A stretch of DNA of 43,223 bases from Zygnema cylindricum (lineage: Eukaryota; Streptophyta; Zygnematophyceae; Zygnematales; Zygnemataceae), in contig JBBHKE010001267.1 of NCBI GenBank assembly GCA_037447655.1, positions 1 to 43,223 on the forward strand. The letters are read 5' to 3'. The stretch's first letter is position 1, and each line of letters opens with the position of its first letter. A model generated the notes under the pieces. That model saw only the letters and a list, made by a program, of their open reading frames with translations, had not been told where the DNA came from and did not search any database. This document shows, one piece after another, positions 23,713 through 34,227 of the stretch. Both the position numbers and the translations under genes were made by a program.

Positions 23713-24893
23713 TGTTGATATTTGTGTATTTTTTAGGTCTGTAATAGGATAGAAAAAGGCAGAGGCAGTCTGCCTCTAACTCCCCTCTCCAAGCCCCCAC
23801 ACTTGTTGTAGTCACTGAAGGCTGGATAGGGAGCTAGAGCCATGGCTGCCTATGCTCTCTAGAAAAGACAGGGGGTAAATTAGTAAGACTTACCAAAAGG
23901 TACTTGACGGACCCAGGAATTGATCCTGATACCTACCGTGCCTCAATTTGATCATAACCGGTAAATTTAGCCGTTTAGACTAGAGCTAATGTTACGACGT
24001 AAGGGGTTTGATAAATATGTAAATAGTTACACGTAGACTAGTTCATTTAACTGGAAATATATACGTATTGCAGAGATACAATTATGGATAGTACGGAGTA
24101 CGGATTTCCTTTATTGAAACGGATACCGCGCATTTGGTTCGACCGCGAAACAAATACCGCGAGTCTATTTTCAACGGCTAGAAATGTAGCCGGATATGAT
24201 CGGACGACCACGATAGGCGTCGCGATCACGGGATATGTACTTTTGGCGGTTTGCGGTCATTGCCATATAGGATGACACGTGGCACGTCAACATTGGATTG
24301 CGACGCCACCGGAGATTACGGGAACAAATAGATATATGACATGTGTTGACATTTCAGCCATATCGTACGATTGTCGTACAGAAAGTACACCGGTACCTGT
24401 TCTTATCTGTACGGTACAGTAAAGTGATTGGTGCCGTACGTCATTAGATAGGGTCTTAGAGTGAGAATAGGAATTAGAATTTTTTGAGTAGGTAGTCGCC
24501 TCTCCCAGAGAGCATCTTGTATAAATGGCTAACTTTGGGCAGCCATAACTTTTAATTTACTTGACCATTTTCAGTGATTCTTTTTGCTGCGGACTCATGG
24601 GAGTCCAGGCTACAACGGTGTAGTCGGTCAGAGTTTTTGTCTGCCAGGGTGGCGGTATTTCTAAGGGAAAGTCAAAGTGGGTGAATGTGTCCAAATCTCA
24701 TATTCTAACTTTGCATTCTGTGGTGGAACTGACCACACAGAAAGTGTTATTTCACAGGGGTGAATCAATATTTGGGTTCTGATTGTCAAGGGGTCAATCA
24801 TTTGGGTTTATATCAACTTGGAGTCGGCACTATCTAGATAAGCTTCTTTTGGATCTGCTTACTCTGAGGGCCAATGGAGGTCTCAGAGTTTCA
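23713..24893 (+). mobile_element. Solo copia LTR (1181 bp) with perfect target duplication
   Basis: This plus-oriented LTR starts TGTTGATATTTGTG and ends at 'gaggtctcagagtttca'. It is flanked by GCCAT at 23708-23712 and 24894-24898. Removing it with one GCCAT joins the reverse transcriptase reading frame of element A at NEE-MASI, matching element 2. It therefore defines the exact LTR ends, including the gag ATG at about 24874. A TATA box (TATAAAT) lies at 24520-24526. The antisense B-box core lies at 23917-23927. It probably arose by recombination between two LTRs of a full element. Confidence 0.9.
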
Positions 24894-25968
24894 GCCATCT
24901 CTTCATTGATGGCTGTCTTCCATCGGTTTCTTTCCGGACAGTTCATTGCCTCTTCATATGTTTGAGGTTCGTCCGGGTGAGACAATTTAGTTACCTTGTT
25001 GTTTACTTGTTTCTCTTGAAGCCTTTTGCTGCTTCTTCTCCCTCCCTCAAAGTCTGCGGCCGGAATAGATGGTTCTCGTGGATTCTTTCGAATCACCACG
25101 GCTTCTCCCCTGTCTCTCGGATCCATATCCCTTTCCACCATGTCTTCAGCTTGTGTCATTGGTTTTTCCAAGTTCAAGTCTTTCTCTGTATGTTTTGAAT
25201 CTGGAAGAATATCATCTTCTTGAAGACCTGGATGGTTAGGAAGATGATAGTCATCAGAATTGTCTGACTCAAATCTGATTCTGACTGACTTTGAGGATTT
25301 AAAAGGATCTACCGACTTCCCTTCATCCATAGCTACCAGATGCTTTACTAAAATTATATCCTCTCTTTTTAGATCATACACTCTATACCCTCCTCATCAT
25401 ATCCTAGCAAGTATCCGGGTTTCCCTTTAGGATCTAATTTCCAGTTCGATTTATCTGTATCTAAACTGAAGACTTTACTACCGAAAACCTTTAAGTGAGA
25501 TAGATCTGGTTTTCGGCCGGTCCATTTCTCATATGGAGTTTGGCCTTTCACCGCCGAAGTTAGTATTCTGTTTCTCAAATAATAAGCACAATTCATAGCT
25601 TCGGCCCAAAATCTTTTTCCTATCCTTTTATCTGACAACATACTCCAGGCACTATCATTCAATGTCCTATTCAATCTCTCAGCAACACCATTCTGTTCCG
25701 GGTTTTCTTGAACTGTCTTTTGATGTTGAACACCATCCTCCTTTAAGAACTCCTCAAACTGATTGGAGGTATATTCCCCTCTTTTGTCACTTCTTACTCT
25801 CTTTATTGAGGTCTCGTGAAGTTTCTTAACCCATGCCTTATATTGTTTGAAATACTCCGGAGTTTCTGATTTGTTTTTTCAGAAAGTATACCAGGGAGTA
25901 CTGGGACCAATAATCAGTTATGGTTAGCATAAATCTTTTGCCTCCGAGTGATGGCACTTGCAATTTTG

Positions 25969-26956
25969 TGTCCCCCATTATGGACCAAAATTGAGGAAGC
26001 CTCTAGGTAGTTTTACACTAACCCACTTTCAACTACAGCAAGTGCCACCCAAGCAAGCAAATAAACAATCTGACTGCACCCCTGTGCAGTCAGGACTACC
26101 CTGAGTCCAAAGCAAAAAAAATCACTAAAAACGCCCAACCAGGCGATTAGTTATCAAGTGGCAAAGATGCCAATATTAAAAGAAGCTTGTTGGGAGAGAG
26201 GCGGCTACCTCCTCAATCCTCTAAGTCCTAAACCCCTCTCACAACCCCTTTCTATTGATGTACAAACCAATCAGAATACTGTACAGTACAAAAAGGTACT
26301 ATGGCCGATTTACTTTTTGTACGGCCTGTGTAATACAATGCCATGGATTGGACGTCTGTCTCCTCCAGACTTGTCCTCGTGTTCCCCGGGATTTTTTCTT
26401 CCCAATAATATCTTGCCACGCGTCGACAAGTCATGTCACGTCCAAAAACCGCCAAGACGGCTATTCCGAGATCGCGGCGATGATGCAGACCGTCGGATCC
26501 AAACCCGCTTTTAATGTCCCCCCTTCAAAATAACAAATGTCCGGTACATTTGTTTCGTACGCACCAAAACTCAACTAGTTTCTATTTCCTTTATTATTAT
26601 TCCGTTGAATGAATTAATGATCTTGCTAATGTTTAAATAGCTATCAAACACTATGTATCCTAACGGACTACTACGACAGACCGGTAAGAGCTGACGGCTA
26701 CGCCATGCTCTGCCGGTCAGAGGTTCGAGTCCTGTCGGACTCAACCATTTTGTAGAGAGTGACTTAGATCACTCTTTAGTCCTGCCTATGGAGCTGAGGC
26801 AGCCATGGCTCCACCGCCCTCTCTCTTCTTCAGTGACTACAACAAGTATGGTGGCTAGAGAGAGAAGGTGGAGGCAGGCTGCCTGTGCTTTTTCTTTTAG
26901 TTAGTTCACCTAATTAAGACCTAGAAAATACCTTCCCTAAATCATTGATTTTAACA
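25969..26956 (-). repeat. 3' LTR of copia element X (988 bp)
   Basis: On the minus strand the LTR starts TGTTAAAATCAATG after a polypurine tract and ends ...GACACAAAATTGCA. A tRNA-like module lies on the plus strand, antisense to the element: an A-box-like region at 26672-26690 (TACGACAGACCGG, then GGTAAGAGC) and GGTTCGAGTCC at 26722-26732, a perfect B-box. It is the clearest copy of this module in the window. Confidence 0.85.
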
Positions 26957-27040
26957 CTCCCTTTATTTTCTAGTCTAATTTTAGTTTCTCTTTTAAACCA
27001 CACTTTTCTCTACAGCATTTTTACTTGGGAGATGGCACAG
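25969..27040 (-). mobile_element. Copia element X (minus strand): 3' LTR plus end of pol
   Basis: The LTR at 25969-26956 sits inside the integrase of element A. To its right, 26957-27040 is the minus-strand end of a pol gene plus polypurine tract, so the LTR is a 3' LTR. The internal part is cut by the next LTR at 27041. The LTR belongs to the subtype seen in element 2 rather than that of element A. Confidence 0.8.
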
Positions 27041-28030
27041 TGTTGAAATTAAAGGTATTTCCTAGGTTATTTAAATGATTTAAATAGGAGCAGGAAAAAA
27101 CAAAGGCAGTCTGCTTCTAACTTCTCTCTCTAGCCCCCATACTTGTCGTAGTCACTGAAGGCTGGAGAGGAAGCTAGAGCCATGGTTGCCTATGCTCCTT
27201 CTAGAGTCAAAAGGCAGATCCTTGGCAAACTTACAAAAGGATTGACGAACCCAGGATTTGATCCTGGTACCTACCATCCGTCAAAGTAGCCGTTAGTCTT
27301 GCCCGGTAGTCTAAGACCAATGCTGAAGTATATAAGGTACGATAACTACTTAAAGATGACAAAATAGAGAAGTTCGATTTACTGACAAACTGACCACAAC
27401 CACACAAACACAGTTAAAATAGAATTACACCGGAAATGTAGTACTTGTATTTTAAACGACTATAAATTAAGGTCGACATCAATCTAACGACGGAGGAAGA
27501 AGCCGGCATCGCGGAATGGTTGATTTGGCGGATTGCGGTCATAACTACAACAGGTGACACGTGGCAACATCACATTGGATAACGGCATCTCCGGGACACA
27601 CTATGGCGAACCCGGATATAGCAGGCGTTGTCTTTCTGGCCATGTCGTACAATGGCCGTACAGAAAGTACTTCGGACCAAGTACCTTTCTGTACTGTACA
27701 CTCAATTGATTGGCTCCATGCATCAGTAGGAGGGGGTTTAGAGAGGGGTTTAGGACTTAGAAAATTAGAGGTAGCCGCCTCTCTCTTAGAGAGCTCTTTT
27801 ATAAAAGGGTCATCTTCGACCATTGATAATTAACTGCTCAGGGGAGCAAATTCAAGGATTGTTTTTGTGGAAAAGGCAGAGGAGTCAGCCCTTCTAAGGG
27901 GTGCAGTTTGGTCAATTTGTATTCTGTCAGGGTGTCAGCAATATTCACACAAAGCTTAGAGAACTGAGGTTATCCTAGAGGCATCTATCAAGCTGCTACT
28001 CTGAGTACCTATGGAGGTCTCAAAGTTGCA
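27041..28030 (+). repeat. 5' LTR of copia element D (990 bp)
   Basis: The LTR starts TGTTGAAATTAAAGG and ends at 'caaagttgca' (28030), by homology with the solo LTR. A TATA box (TATAAAA) lies at 27800-27806, which puts the likely transcript start near 27830 and leaves about 200 bp of R-U5. The antisense tRNA-like module has B-box complement 27254-27264 (GGATCAAATCC) in a perfect 5-bp stem (CCAGG/CCTGG) with a 7-base loop, and an A-box-like complement near 27302-27313. Confidence 0.85.
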
Positions 28031-30533
28031 GGTTATGGGCCCACCCTCTAGGGTACCCATTTTCAATGGGACTGGGTTCATCTACTGGGAGAGTATGATG
28101 ATGGGAGCCCTATGTGAGAAAAGATTTTGGGGAATAGTGAGTGGGCGACTGAAGCGCCCATCGATCCTGCTATTCCTCCAGGGTTTGGAGGAAGCAAATT
28201 TGGTAGGAAACCAGATCCACCGTCATCAGAGGAATCAGAAGACGGAGAAAGCATCGTGATGGAAAAAAGGAAAGAAAAAGAGAAATCCACACCTATAGCA
28301 ACCGGATCTACTTTCATGTCTCCTATTCCGAGGAATGAGGAGAATGATATCGATACCTGAGACTACAACAACATGGCAGCCAAGCATTTTGTCCTCCGTC
28401 ATCTCACACAAGGACTCGCAGGTCCTCATTTGCAAGTGGAAAGGGTATCCGATCTGTGGGATGCGCTCATAGAGATGTACCGTAGCGGTACTATTCAGGA
28501 ACAGAAGCTAGCAGACCAAAGGATCAATGGATACTTTCACAAAGGAGAGAAGATGCTCGATTTCTGCAATGAGCTGGCTATACTCTTCATGGAGTTAGAG
28601 TGTGCCGAAAAAGTGGAAACCGAGAAGGCAAAGGTACACTGCTTACTCATGAAATTACCCGATGAGTATGAGAACATTGTAAACCGGGTACAGGATCTAC
28701 CGGACTCCAGGTGGATATGGAATTCAGTAGTTGGTATGATTCTCGTCCGAGAGAATACAATCGAAATCTGGAAGGGAGTTAAAAATGGACAAGCCTTGGC
28801 GGTTGGAGCAAGTTGGAGAAACAAAGATTCATGGAAACCCCTTGGAAGTCATGGAGGGAAAGACCTAAAAAATCAATCTGATGAATCCGGAACAAGGGGA
28901 CCAAAGGGGCTTTGTCATTTTTGTAAGAAACCCGGGCATTACATGGCAGAATGTACCAAACTGACCAAGCTTCGGATAAAGGAGGGGCATACCGGGGGTC
29001 AAACACGAGGGAAAAAAAAGGCATTTGTCACACAAGTACTCGAGGAAGAATTCGATGAGGAGGACGACGAACTTCTTTTGGATGAGGAGTTGGAGGCAAA
29101 AACAGAAGTCGAAATTCCACGAAAGCAGAAATGTGCTTTCGGCGGACTGAAAGGTGAACAAGGCTGGATTGTGGATTCTGGTGCATCCATGCACATGTGC
29201 AAAGATAAGCATCTGTTTACTAAGCTGAGAAAGATCCCAACAGTAGAGATTGAATATGGGGATGGGAGGGTAGTGACCACTACTTATGTAGGATCGGATG
29301 ATCTGAAAGTCGTAGTGGACGGAAAAACCTCAATAGTTACGTTCTCCGATGTATTGCTTATTCCAGAGTTAAAAAAAAATCTTATCTCTACGTCTGTATT
29401 AGATAATAAAGGATTTGAAACTAGCACCAGGAAAGGTGTCTTTACTGCTAGCTTTGAGGAAGATGTGTATTTCACTGCTGAGAAAGGTGGCCAAGGCTTG
29501 CTTTAAGTAATGAAAAACTCAAACTTTACTATGCTGGTGTCAATGATATTACGTTGTCGCATAAGAGACTTGGGCATGTGAATCTAGAAAAGTTAAAAGA
29601 AATGAAAAAATAGGGAGTAGTTGAAGGGATACGCTTTGGGGAAAATGATAATGTGAGTGATTGCAGTGGGTGTGCTCAAGGTAAAGCACACACATTACCA
29701 TTCCCAAAGGAAGCAACTTATAAAAGAAAAAAAGTTCTTGATTTGGTACACACACAAATTTGAGGACTGGCGAGAGTGCCATCACCTGGAGGCAAAATAT
29801 TTATGCTAACCATTACTGATGATTGGTCCCGGTACTCCCGTGTATATTTTCTGAAAAATAAATCAGAAACTCCGGAGTATTTCAAACAATATAAGGCATG
29901 GGTCAAGAAACTTCACGAGACCTCAATAAAGAGAGTAAAAAATGATAATGGAGGGGAATATACCTCTAATCAGTTTGAGGAGTTCTTAAATGAGGATGGT
30001 GTTCAACATCAAAAGACAGTTCCAGAAAACCCGGAACAGAATGGTGTTGCCGAGAGATTGAATAGGACACTAAATGATAGTGTTCGGAGTATGTCGTCAG
30101 ATAAAAGGATAGGAAAAAGATTTTGGGCAGAAGCTATGAATTGTGCTAATTATTTGAGAAACACAGTTCTAACTTTGGCGGTGAAAGGCCAAACTCCATA
30201 TGAGAAATGGACCGGCCTAAAACCAGATCTATCTCACTTAAAGGTTTTTGGTAGTAAAGTCTTCAGTTTAGATACAGATAAATCAAACTGGAAACTAGAT
30301 CCTAAAGGCAAACCCGGATACTTGCTAGGATATGATGAGGATGTAAAAGGGTATAGAGTGTATGATCTAAAGAGAGAAGATATAATTTTAGTAAAACATC
30401 TGGTAGCTATGGATGAATGGAAGTCAGTAGATCCCTTTAAATCCTCAAAATGAGTCAGAATCAGTGTTGAGTCAGACAATTCTGATGACTTTCATCTCTC
30501 TAACTATCTAGGTTTTTAAGAAGACGATACTCT
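28011..30533 (+). pseudogene. Copia gag-protease-integrase of element D, broken
   Basis: Gag starts at 28011 (MEVSKLQVMGPPSRVPIF), shifts frame near 28155, then meets a TGA at 28358-28360; the same frame continues to 29506. The zinc knuckle CHFCKKPGHYMAEC lies at 28913-28954. The protease motif is intact (WIVDSGASMHMC, about 29167-29200). After a frameshift near 29500 come the pre-integrase motif (HKRLGHVNLEKL) and CSGCAQGKAH. The integrase core has the Asp of DLVHTQ, the Asp of NDNGGEYTSNQF and the Glu of GVAERLNRTL. Two TGA stops (28358 and 29761-29763) look like TGG-to-TGA changes. No functional product is expected. Confidence 0.88.
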
Positions 30534-31640
30534 ATGCAGGTTCGGATGATATCCTCGCGCATAATATAATTTTTTTATTCTAACCCTCAAAAATCCGAAT
30601 TTATCCTAAAATTCCAAACATCTCTAAAACTTAGAAAAACCTTCAAAAACCTTAAGAAAACCTTAAAAAGAAAACCTCAAAAGAAAACCTTAAAAGAAAA
30701 CCTTCAAAAAAACCTTAGAAAAACTTTTTAAATACCTTAAAAAAACTTGGAAAAACCTTAGAAAAACCTTAAAAATCCTTAAAAATACCTGCTGGCCCAA
30801 GTGCCCCTCTTGGCCCTAGTGCTCCACGTGCTCCTCCAGGGACGAATATTCCAGCTGGTGCAAGTGTGACTCGAAGTGCAAGTGGATTGCAGCCGATCAT
30901 AAGTTTTTACCACAGTTAGAAGTTAATTTATAGTGTAGAGAAGGAAAATAAAAATTAGAAAATGATATGGATAGTTTTATGGGACGGAATGTATATTTTT
31001 CTTCCCCCAATTGTAGGTTTTTAGTCAAGTTTTAGTACCGTAGTTATTTTATGTTTTGTTTCTAAACCCTTTTTTTTTTTTTTTTTTTTTTCGTTTTTTT
31101 TTTTGTTGTAATTTTGTTCACAGCGGTGTTTGAAATTCTAAAGTTACTAGAATTAGTTCGTTTTTTTTGTTTTTTAGTTGTTTTGAGGACATTTCTTAGA
31201 TTTAAAGATCACCTGAAGCATATTTTCCTCCATTTTTTTTTTCTCTTTTGTTTTTTTTTTTTTCTGATTTTCCCGTTTCTGGTTTATATTTTTTTGGTTT
31301 GTGTAATTTTCATTTGGCTTTTGGTTTTTATGGGAGTTCATCTTAATATTTATGGAGTAAACAAAGTGCTCATGTGCTTTAAGTTGAAAAAGAAAAAATC
31401 GGAGAAAACAGGGAAAAAGGGAGAAGGAGAAAGGAGATAGGAGAGGGTAGAGGGCGTAGAAAGGGAGAGAGAAAGAGTATAAAGGATTAAAAAAGGATAA
31501 AAAATGGAAAAGGAGAAAAAAAAAAAAAAGGAAGTTTTTCTAGAAACAGGAGAGAGAGGTTGTCAGAGATCAAAGGTAAGAGACAAAACCCCCCCTAAAA
31601 AACTCCAAGTACTCTTTTTGGAAAACTCATAAATGGTAGA
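30534..31640. other. A-rich then T-rich low-complexity DNA after the copia nest
   Basis: From about 30580 to 30790 the plus strand repeats AAAACCTT-like motifs; from about 31040 to 31300 it is strongly T-rich with long T-runs. The open frame at 31114-31440 is mostly Phe/Leu/Val from T-runs and is not credible. Apart from the small open segment at 30788-30919, nothing gene-like is visible. Confidence 0.6.
30788..30919 (+). pseudogene. Possible coding remnant, Pro/Ala/Gly/Ser-rich C-terminus
   Basis: The stretch has a base composition unlike its AT-rich surroundings and reads open for 43 codons to a TAG. It starts PAGPSAPLGPSAPRAPPG and ends with LQPIISFYHS. There is no upstream start codon or convincing acceptor, because the preceding sequence is AAAACCTT repeats. 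It could be a terminal exon, a captured gene fragment, or chance. I do not recognise the protein. Confidence 0.25.
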
Positions 31641-31729
31641 AAGTAAACATTTCGTTCAAGTTAAAAGTTGTAATCTGCTGAATTGTTTTCATGGTTTGAT
31701 TTCATCTACTTTAGGCCTCATCATGTGCC

Positions 31730-33240
31730 TCAATTCTTCTCGGTTTCCCTCCATTTCCCTCTGTTTCCCTCCATTTCCCTTTGTATTCTATTTCCCTTTC
31801 TATTCTATCTCCCTCTCTATCTCTCCGTTTCCCTCTCTATCCCCTCCGTTTCCCTCTGTTTGCCTATGTTTGGCTGATTTTGCCTTCTTTAGTCTCTGTT
31901 TGCCTTTTTAACTCCCTTTTGCTCTCTTTCCTTCCGTTTCCATTTCTCTCCGTTTCCATCCGTTTCTCTGTATTTTCCTCCATTTTTTTCCGCTTGCGTC
32001 CGTTTGTCTTCGTTTCCCTCCATGTGCCTCCAACTCTCTCCGTCTCCCTCCGCTCAAAGTTCGTTCTACTCAGTTCCCCTCTTGTGGCCTCCATCGCCCT
32101 CTGTCGCCCTCCCTCCGTCTCCCTCGGTGCACCTCCGTCTTCCTTCGTCCGTACACTTTCGTCTCCCTCCCTCCGTACACCTCCGTTAGACTCCATCTCC
32201 CTCCATCTTTCTTTTCCCATTTTCACTATTATTATTATTATTATTTTTCTGTTTTTTTTCCATTCATTCTGCATCTCGGATCTTTCAAAAACCCATCTAC
32301 CCCAATTATTTAAACTTTCCAAAGATTCTAGAAGATCATATTTCAAATCTTTCATTTCTCTATCCCTCCTCTCTCTCTCATCACTTATTTCTCTCTCCCT
32401 CCTCCTTTCTTCCTCCATTCGCATTTTTTGTTCCTTAACTTGCTCTAATTCCTCCGATACTCTCGCTCTCTCCCTCTCCCCCCTCTCCCTCTCCTTTCTC
32501 TCTCCTCGCTCTCTCTCTTCTCTCTCTCCCTCTCTCCCTTCTCTCTCGTTACCCTAAAAATTTCATTATCTTCTTCCTTCAAACTAAGCTCTTCCCTCTC
32601 CTCCTCCACCTTTGTTTTCTCTCCTTCCTCTTTTACCTCTTCTCAATTTCCCTCCCTCTTCTTGTTTGAAAGGCTCCAACTTTTACTCCGATTTTCCTTT
32701 GAGTTCCATTTCTCTCTCTCTCCTTTCGCTCACTTCACATATTTCTCTCCCTTTCTTCCTCTTTTTCTTTTGACTCTCTTTCCAAATAAACCTGAAGACT
32801 TTCGATTAAGTCACTCTTTACACTTTTTTTCAAATTATCTTTTAAAATACATATTTTTTCATCCAACTCCCTCTCCCTCTCCCTCATCCCCTTCTCCCTC
32901 TTCTCCATCTCTTCCTCTTTTTTCTTTTAACTCTCTCTCTCCAAATATGCAATCCGAAGACTTGAAATCAAATCAATTTTGAGACTTACTCCCAAATTTT
33001 CTTTCATTTCTTCAAGTGCCTCTACCGCTCTCTCCATCTCCCCCGCCTTTCTTTTCGACGATTTTCTCTGTCCAAACAAAGAGGCCACCGCTCTCTCTAA
33101 CTGAGCATGTAAATCTCCCTCCTCTTCTCTATTCTCCCCTCCCTCTCTCTCCCCTCTCTCTCTTTCTCTCTCCTCTCTCTCTCTGAGCCCTCTCCCTCTT
33201 TGTCTTTCTCTCTCTCCATATCCCTCTTTTCCTTTTTTTT
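31730..33240. repeat. Pyrimidine-rich (plus strand) low-complexity tract
   Basis: The plus strand is dominated by TCC/CTC runs: degenerate 'tttccctctg' repeats at 31740-32200, then CTCTC-rich blocks to about 33240. On the minus strand this is GAGA-rich and reads as charged Glu/Arg/Lys sequence. Non-repetitive islands at 32264-32360, 32690-32860 and 32940-33110 interrupt the tract and are described separately. Confidence 0.85.
32264..33130 (-). pseudogene. Coiled-coil-like coding islands, repeated motif, minus strand
   Basis: On the minus strand the non-repetitive islands translate into heptad-like charged sequence. LHAQLERAVASLFGQRKSSK and then EMERAVEALEEMKENLG lead into LKIDLISSLRIAYLEREL (to about 32920). 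A related unit, SDLIESLQVYLERESKEK, lies at about 32763-32818, and a weaker one, MKDLKYDLLESLESLNNW, at about 32303-32355. The first two share nucleotide similarity with a period near 167 bp. Frames break between islands within GA runs. The LKIDL motif recurs in the exon at 36162-36352, so this may be a decayed paralogue or further exons of a related gene. I do not recognise the family. Confidence 0.35.
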
Positions 33241-34227
33241 ATTTCTTTTTTTTTTTTTTTTTTGTTTTAAACCATAAAAAAAAAAAAAAAAATCAGGACT
33301 ACTTGAAAAAATATAGAATAAAAAAATCAATAAAAGGGGAGAGGGAAAAAAAAAATAGGGTCATTTCCTCGAATGGCTTTAAATTTCGTTCGTGTTTTGT
33401 TTAAACCGCGAGTTTTCACCCACCGATTTAAAAAAAAAAAAAAAAGTTATTGGGTTTATCCATTCCTTCATTAATTACATAAAGATGTTGATTTGACATT
33501 GTTGTAATTTTTTGTAATTTTTGATTCTTTTTTGTAATTTTATTGCAATTTGGTGTTATTTTATTGTAATCGATTGTATTTCTGTGTTCGTGTTGTTTGT
33601 TTTTTGGTTCATTTTAAATCTGACAAAAGAAAAAGGTGACTATGTCATGAGCTTAACAAGTATATTGTCTTTTTTTCTTCGTTTTTTTTTTTCATAATTT
33701 ACCGCTAGTTGATGCAAAATACCCACACTATTTATGGTACGATCTTTCACTAAAAAGGAGGAGACTTATTACAGGATAAACGGTAAAAAAACCATTAATT
33801 GAAAAAAAATAATCATGCAAATAAGAAGTTGGAAAAATAATTAAAAAAAAAAAATGTACAAATTCCAAAAAATTGGTGAAATGTGTCAAAGCTGAAATAG
33901 TGACCACACTACATCTCATTCGGACCCGGAAAAAAAAAAAAAAAAAAAAAAGGAAGAAGAAAAAGGGGGGGGAGAAAAACAACTATATACAAAAAGGCCT
34001 CTACGTAAAAAAAGGATAAAAAAAAAGGAAAAAAGAAAGAAATCTAGAAAAATGGTGGAACAAAAAAAAAAAAAAAACACTTAAAAAAATTGGAGGAAAA
34101 ATGGGGAAAAAGTGAAAAAAAAAAACGTAAAAAAAAAAGAAAAAAATGAAAAAAAGGGAGCCTGGTTAAATATTTTAAACAATTCCGCAATAACAATTTA
34201 CTTCGAAGCGAAGAAGTCGGAGAATAA
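33241..34227. other. AT-rich spacer with A/T runs
   Basis: This stretch is rich in A-runs and T-runs of 10-20 bases and carries no convincing open frame. The small minus-strand frames here are Phe-rich products of the A-runs. It lies downstream of the proposed end (34228) of the minus-strand candidate gene. Confidence 0.5.

Larger units (their letters stand above)
20207..25968 (-). mobile_element. Ty1/copia element A (minus strand), interrupted three times
   Basis: Read on the minus strand, the element keeps integrase (25968 to about 24899), reverse transcriptase (23712 to about 23040), RNase H (about 22250 to 21372), the polypurine tract and the 3' LTR (21288-20207). It is interrupted by a MITE (22255-23034) and by a solo LTR (23713-24893). 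To the right it is cut within integrase by the LTR that begins at 25969. Its gag, protease and 5' LTR are not in the window. Confidence 0.85.
21289..25968 (-). pseudogene. Decayed copia pol of element A (integrase, RT, RNase H)
   Basis: Integrase pieces are read at 25674-25369 (VFSLDTDKSNWKLDPKGKPG) and in the weakly conserved linker 25381-24899. Reverse transcriptase resumes at 23712-23192 ([61 protein letters not shown]). RNase H is at 21731-21372 (STMEAEYMASCSAVKEL, DNQAAIAIAANPKHHF). A duplication near 21993-22184, frameshifts and the nested insertions make it non-functional. The reading order on the minus strand matches element 2, which confirms the orientation. Confidence 0.85.
27041..30533 (+). 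mobile_element. Ty1/copia element D (plus strand), 5' half only
   Basis: The element has a 5' LTR (27041-28030) and gag-protease-integrase, then stops near 30533 within the linker that follows integrase. Reverse transcriptase, RNase H and the 3' LTR are missing. It inserted into the pol end of element X. It is the least decayed element in the window in its protease and integrase parts, yet the right-hand remainders of D, X, A and element 2 are all absent from the window. This suggests one deletion or rearrangement at about 30533. Confidence 0.85.

Noticed and set aside
26670-26740. A true tRNA gene on the plus strand
   Set aside because: The B box is perfect, but the D stem and acceptor pairing are not convincing, and the same module recurs in LTRs of the same family.
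31864-32557. Plus-strand 258-codon frame at 31781-32557
   Set aside because: Ser/Leu/Phe-rich reading of a CTC/TTCC repeat; the more informative strand is the minus strand, which gives heptad-like sequence in the non-repeat islands.
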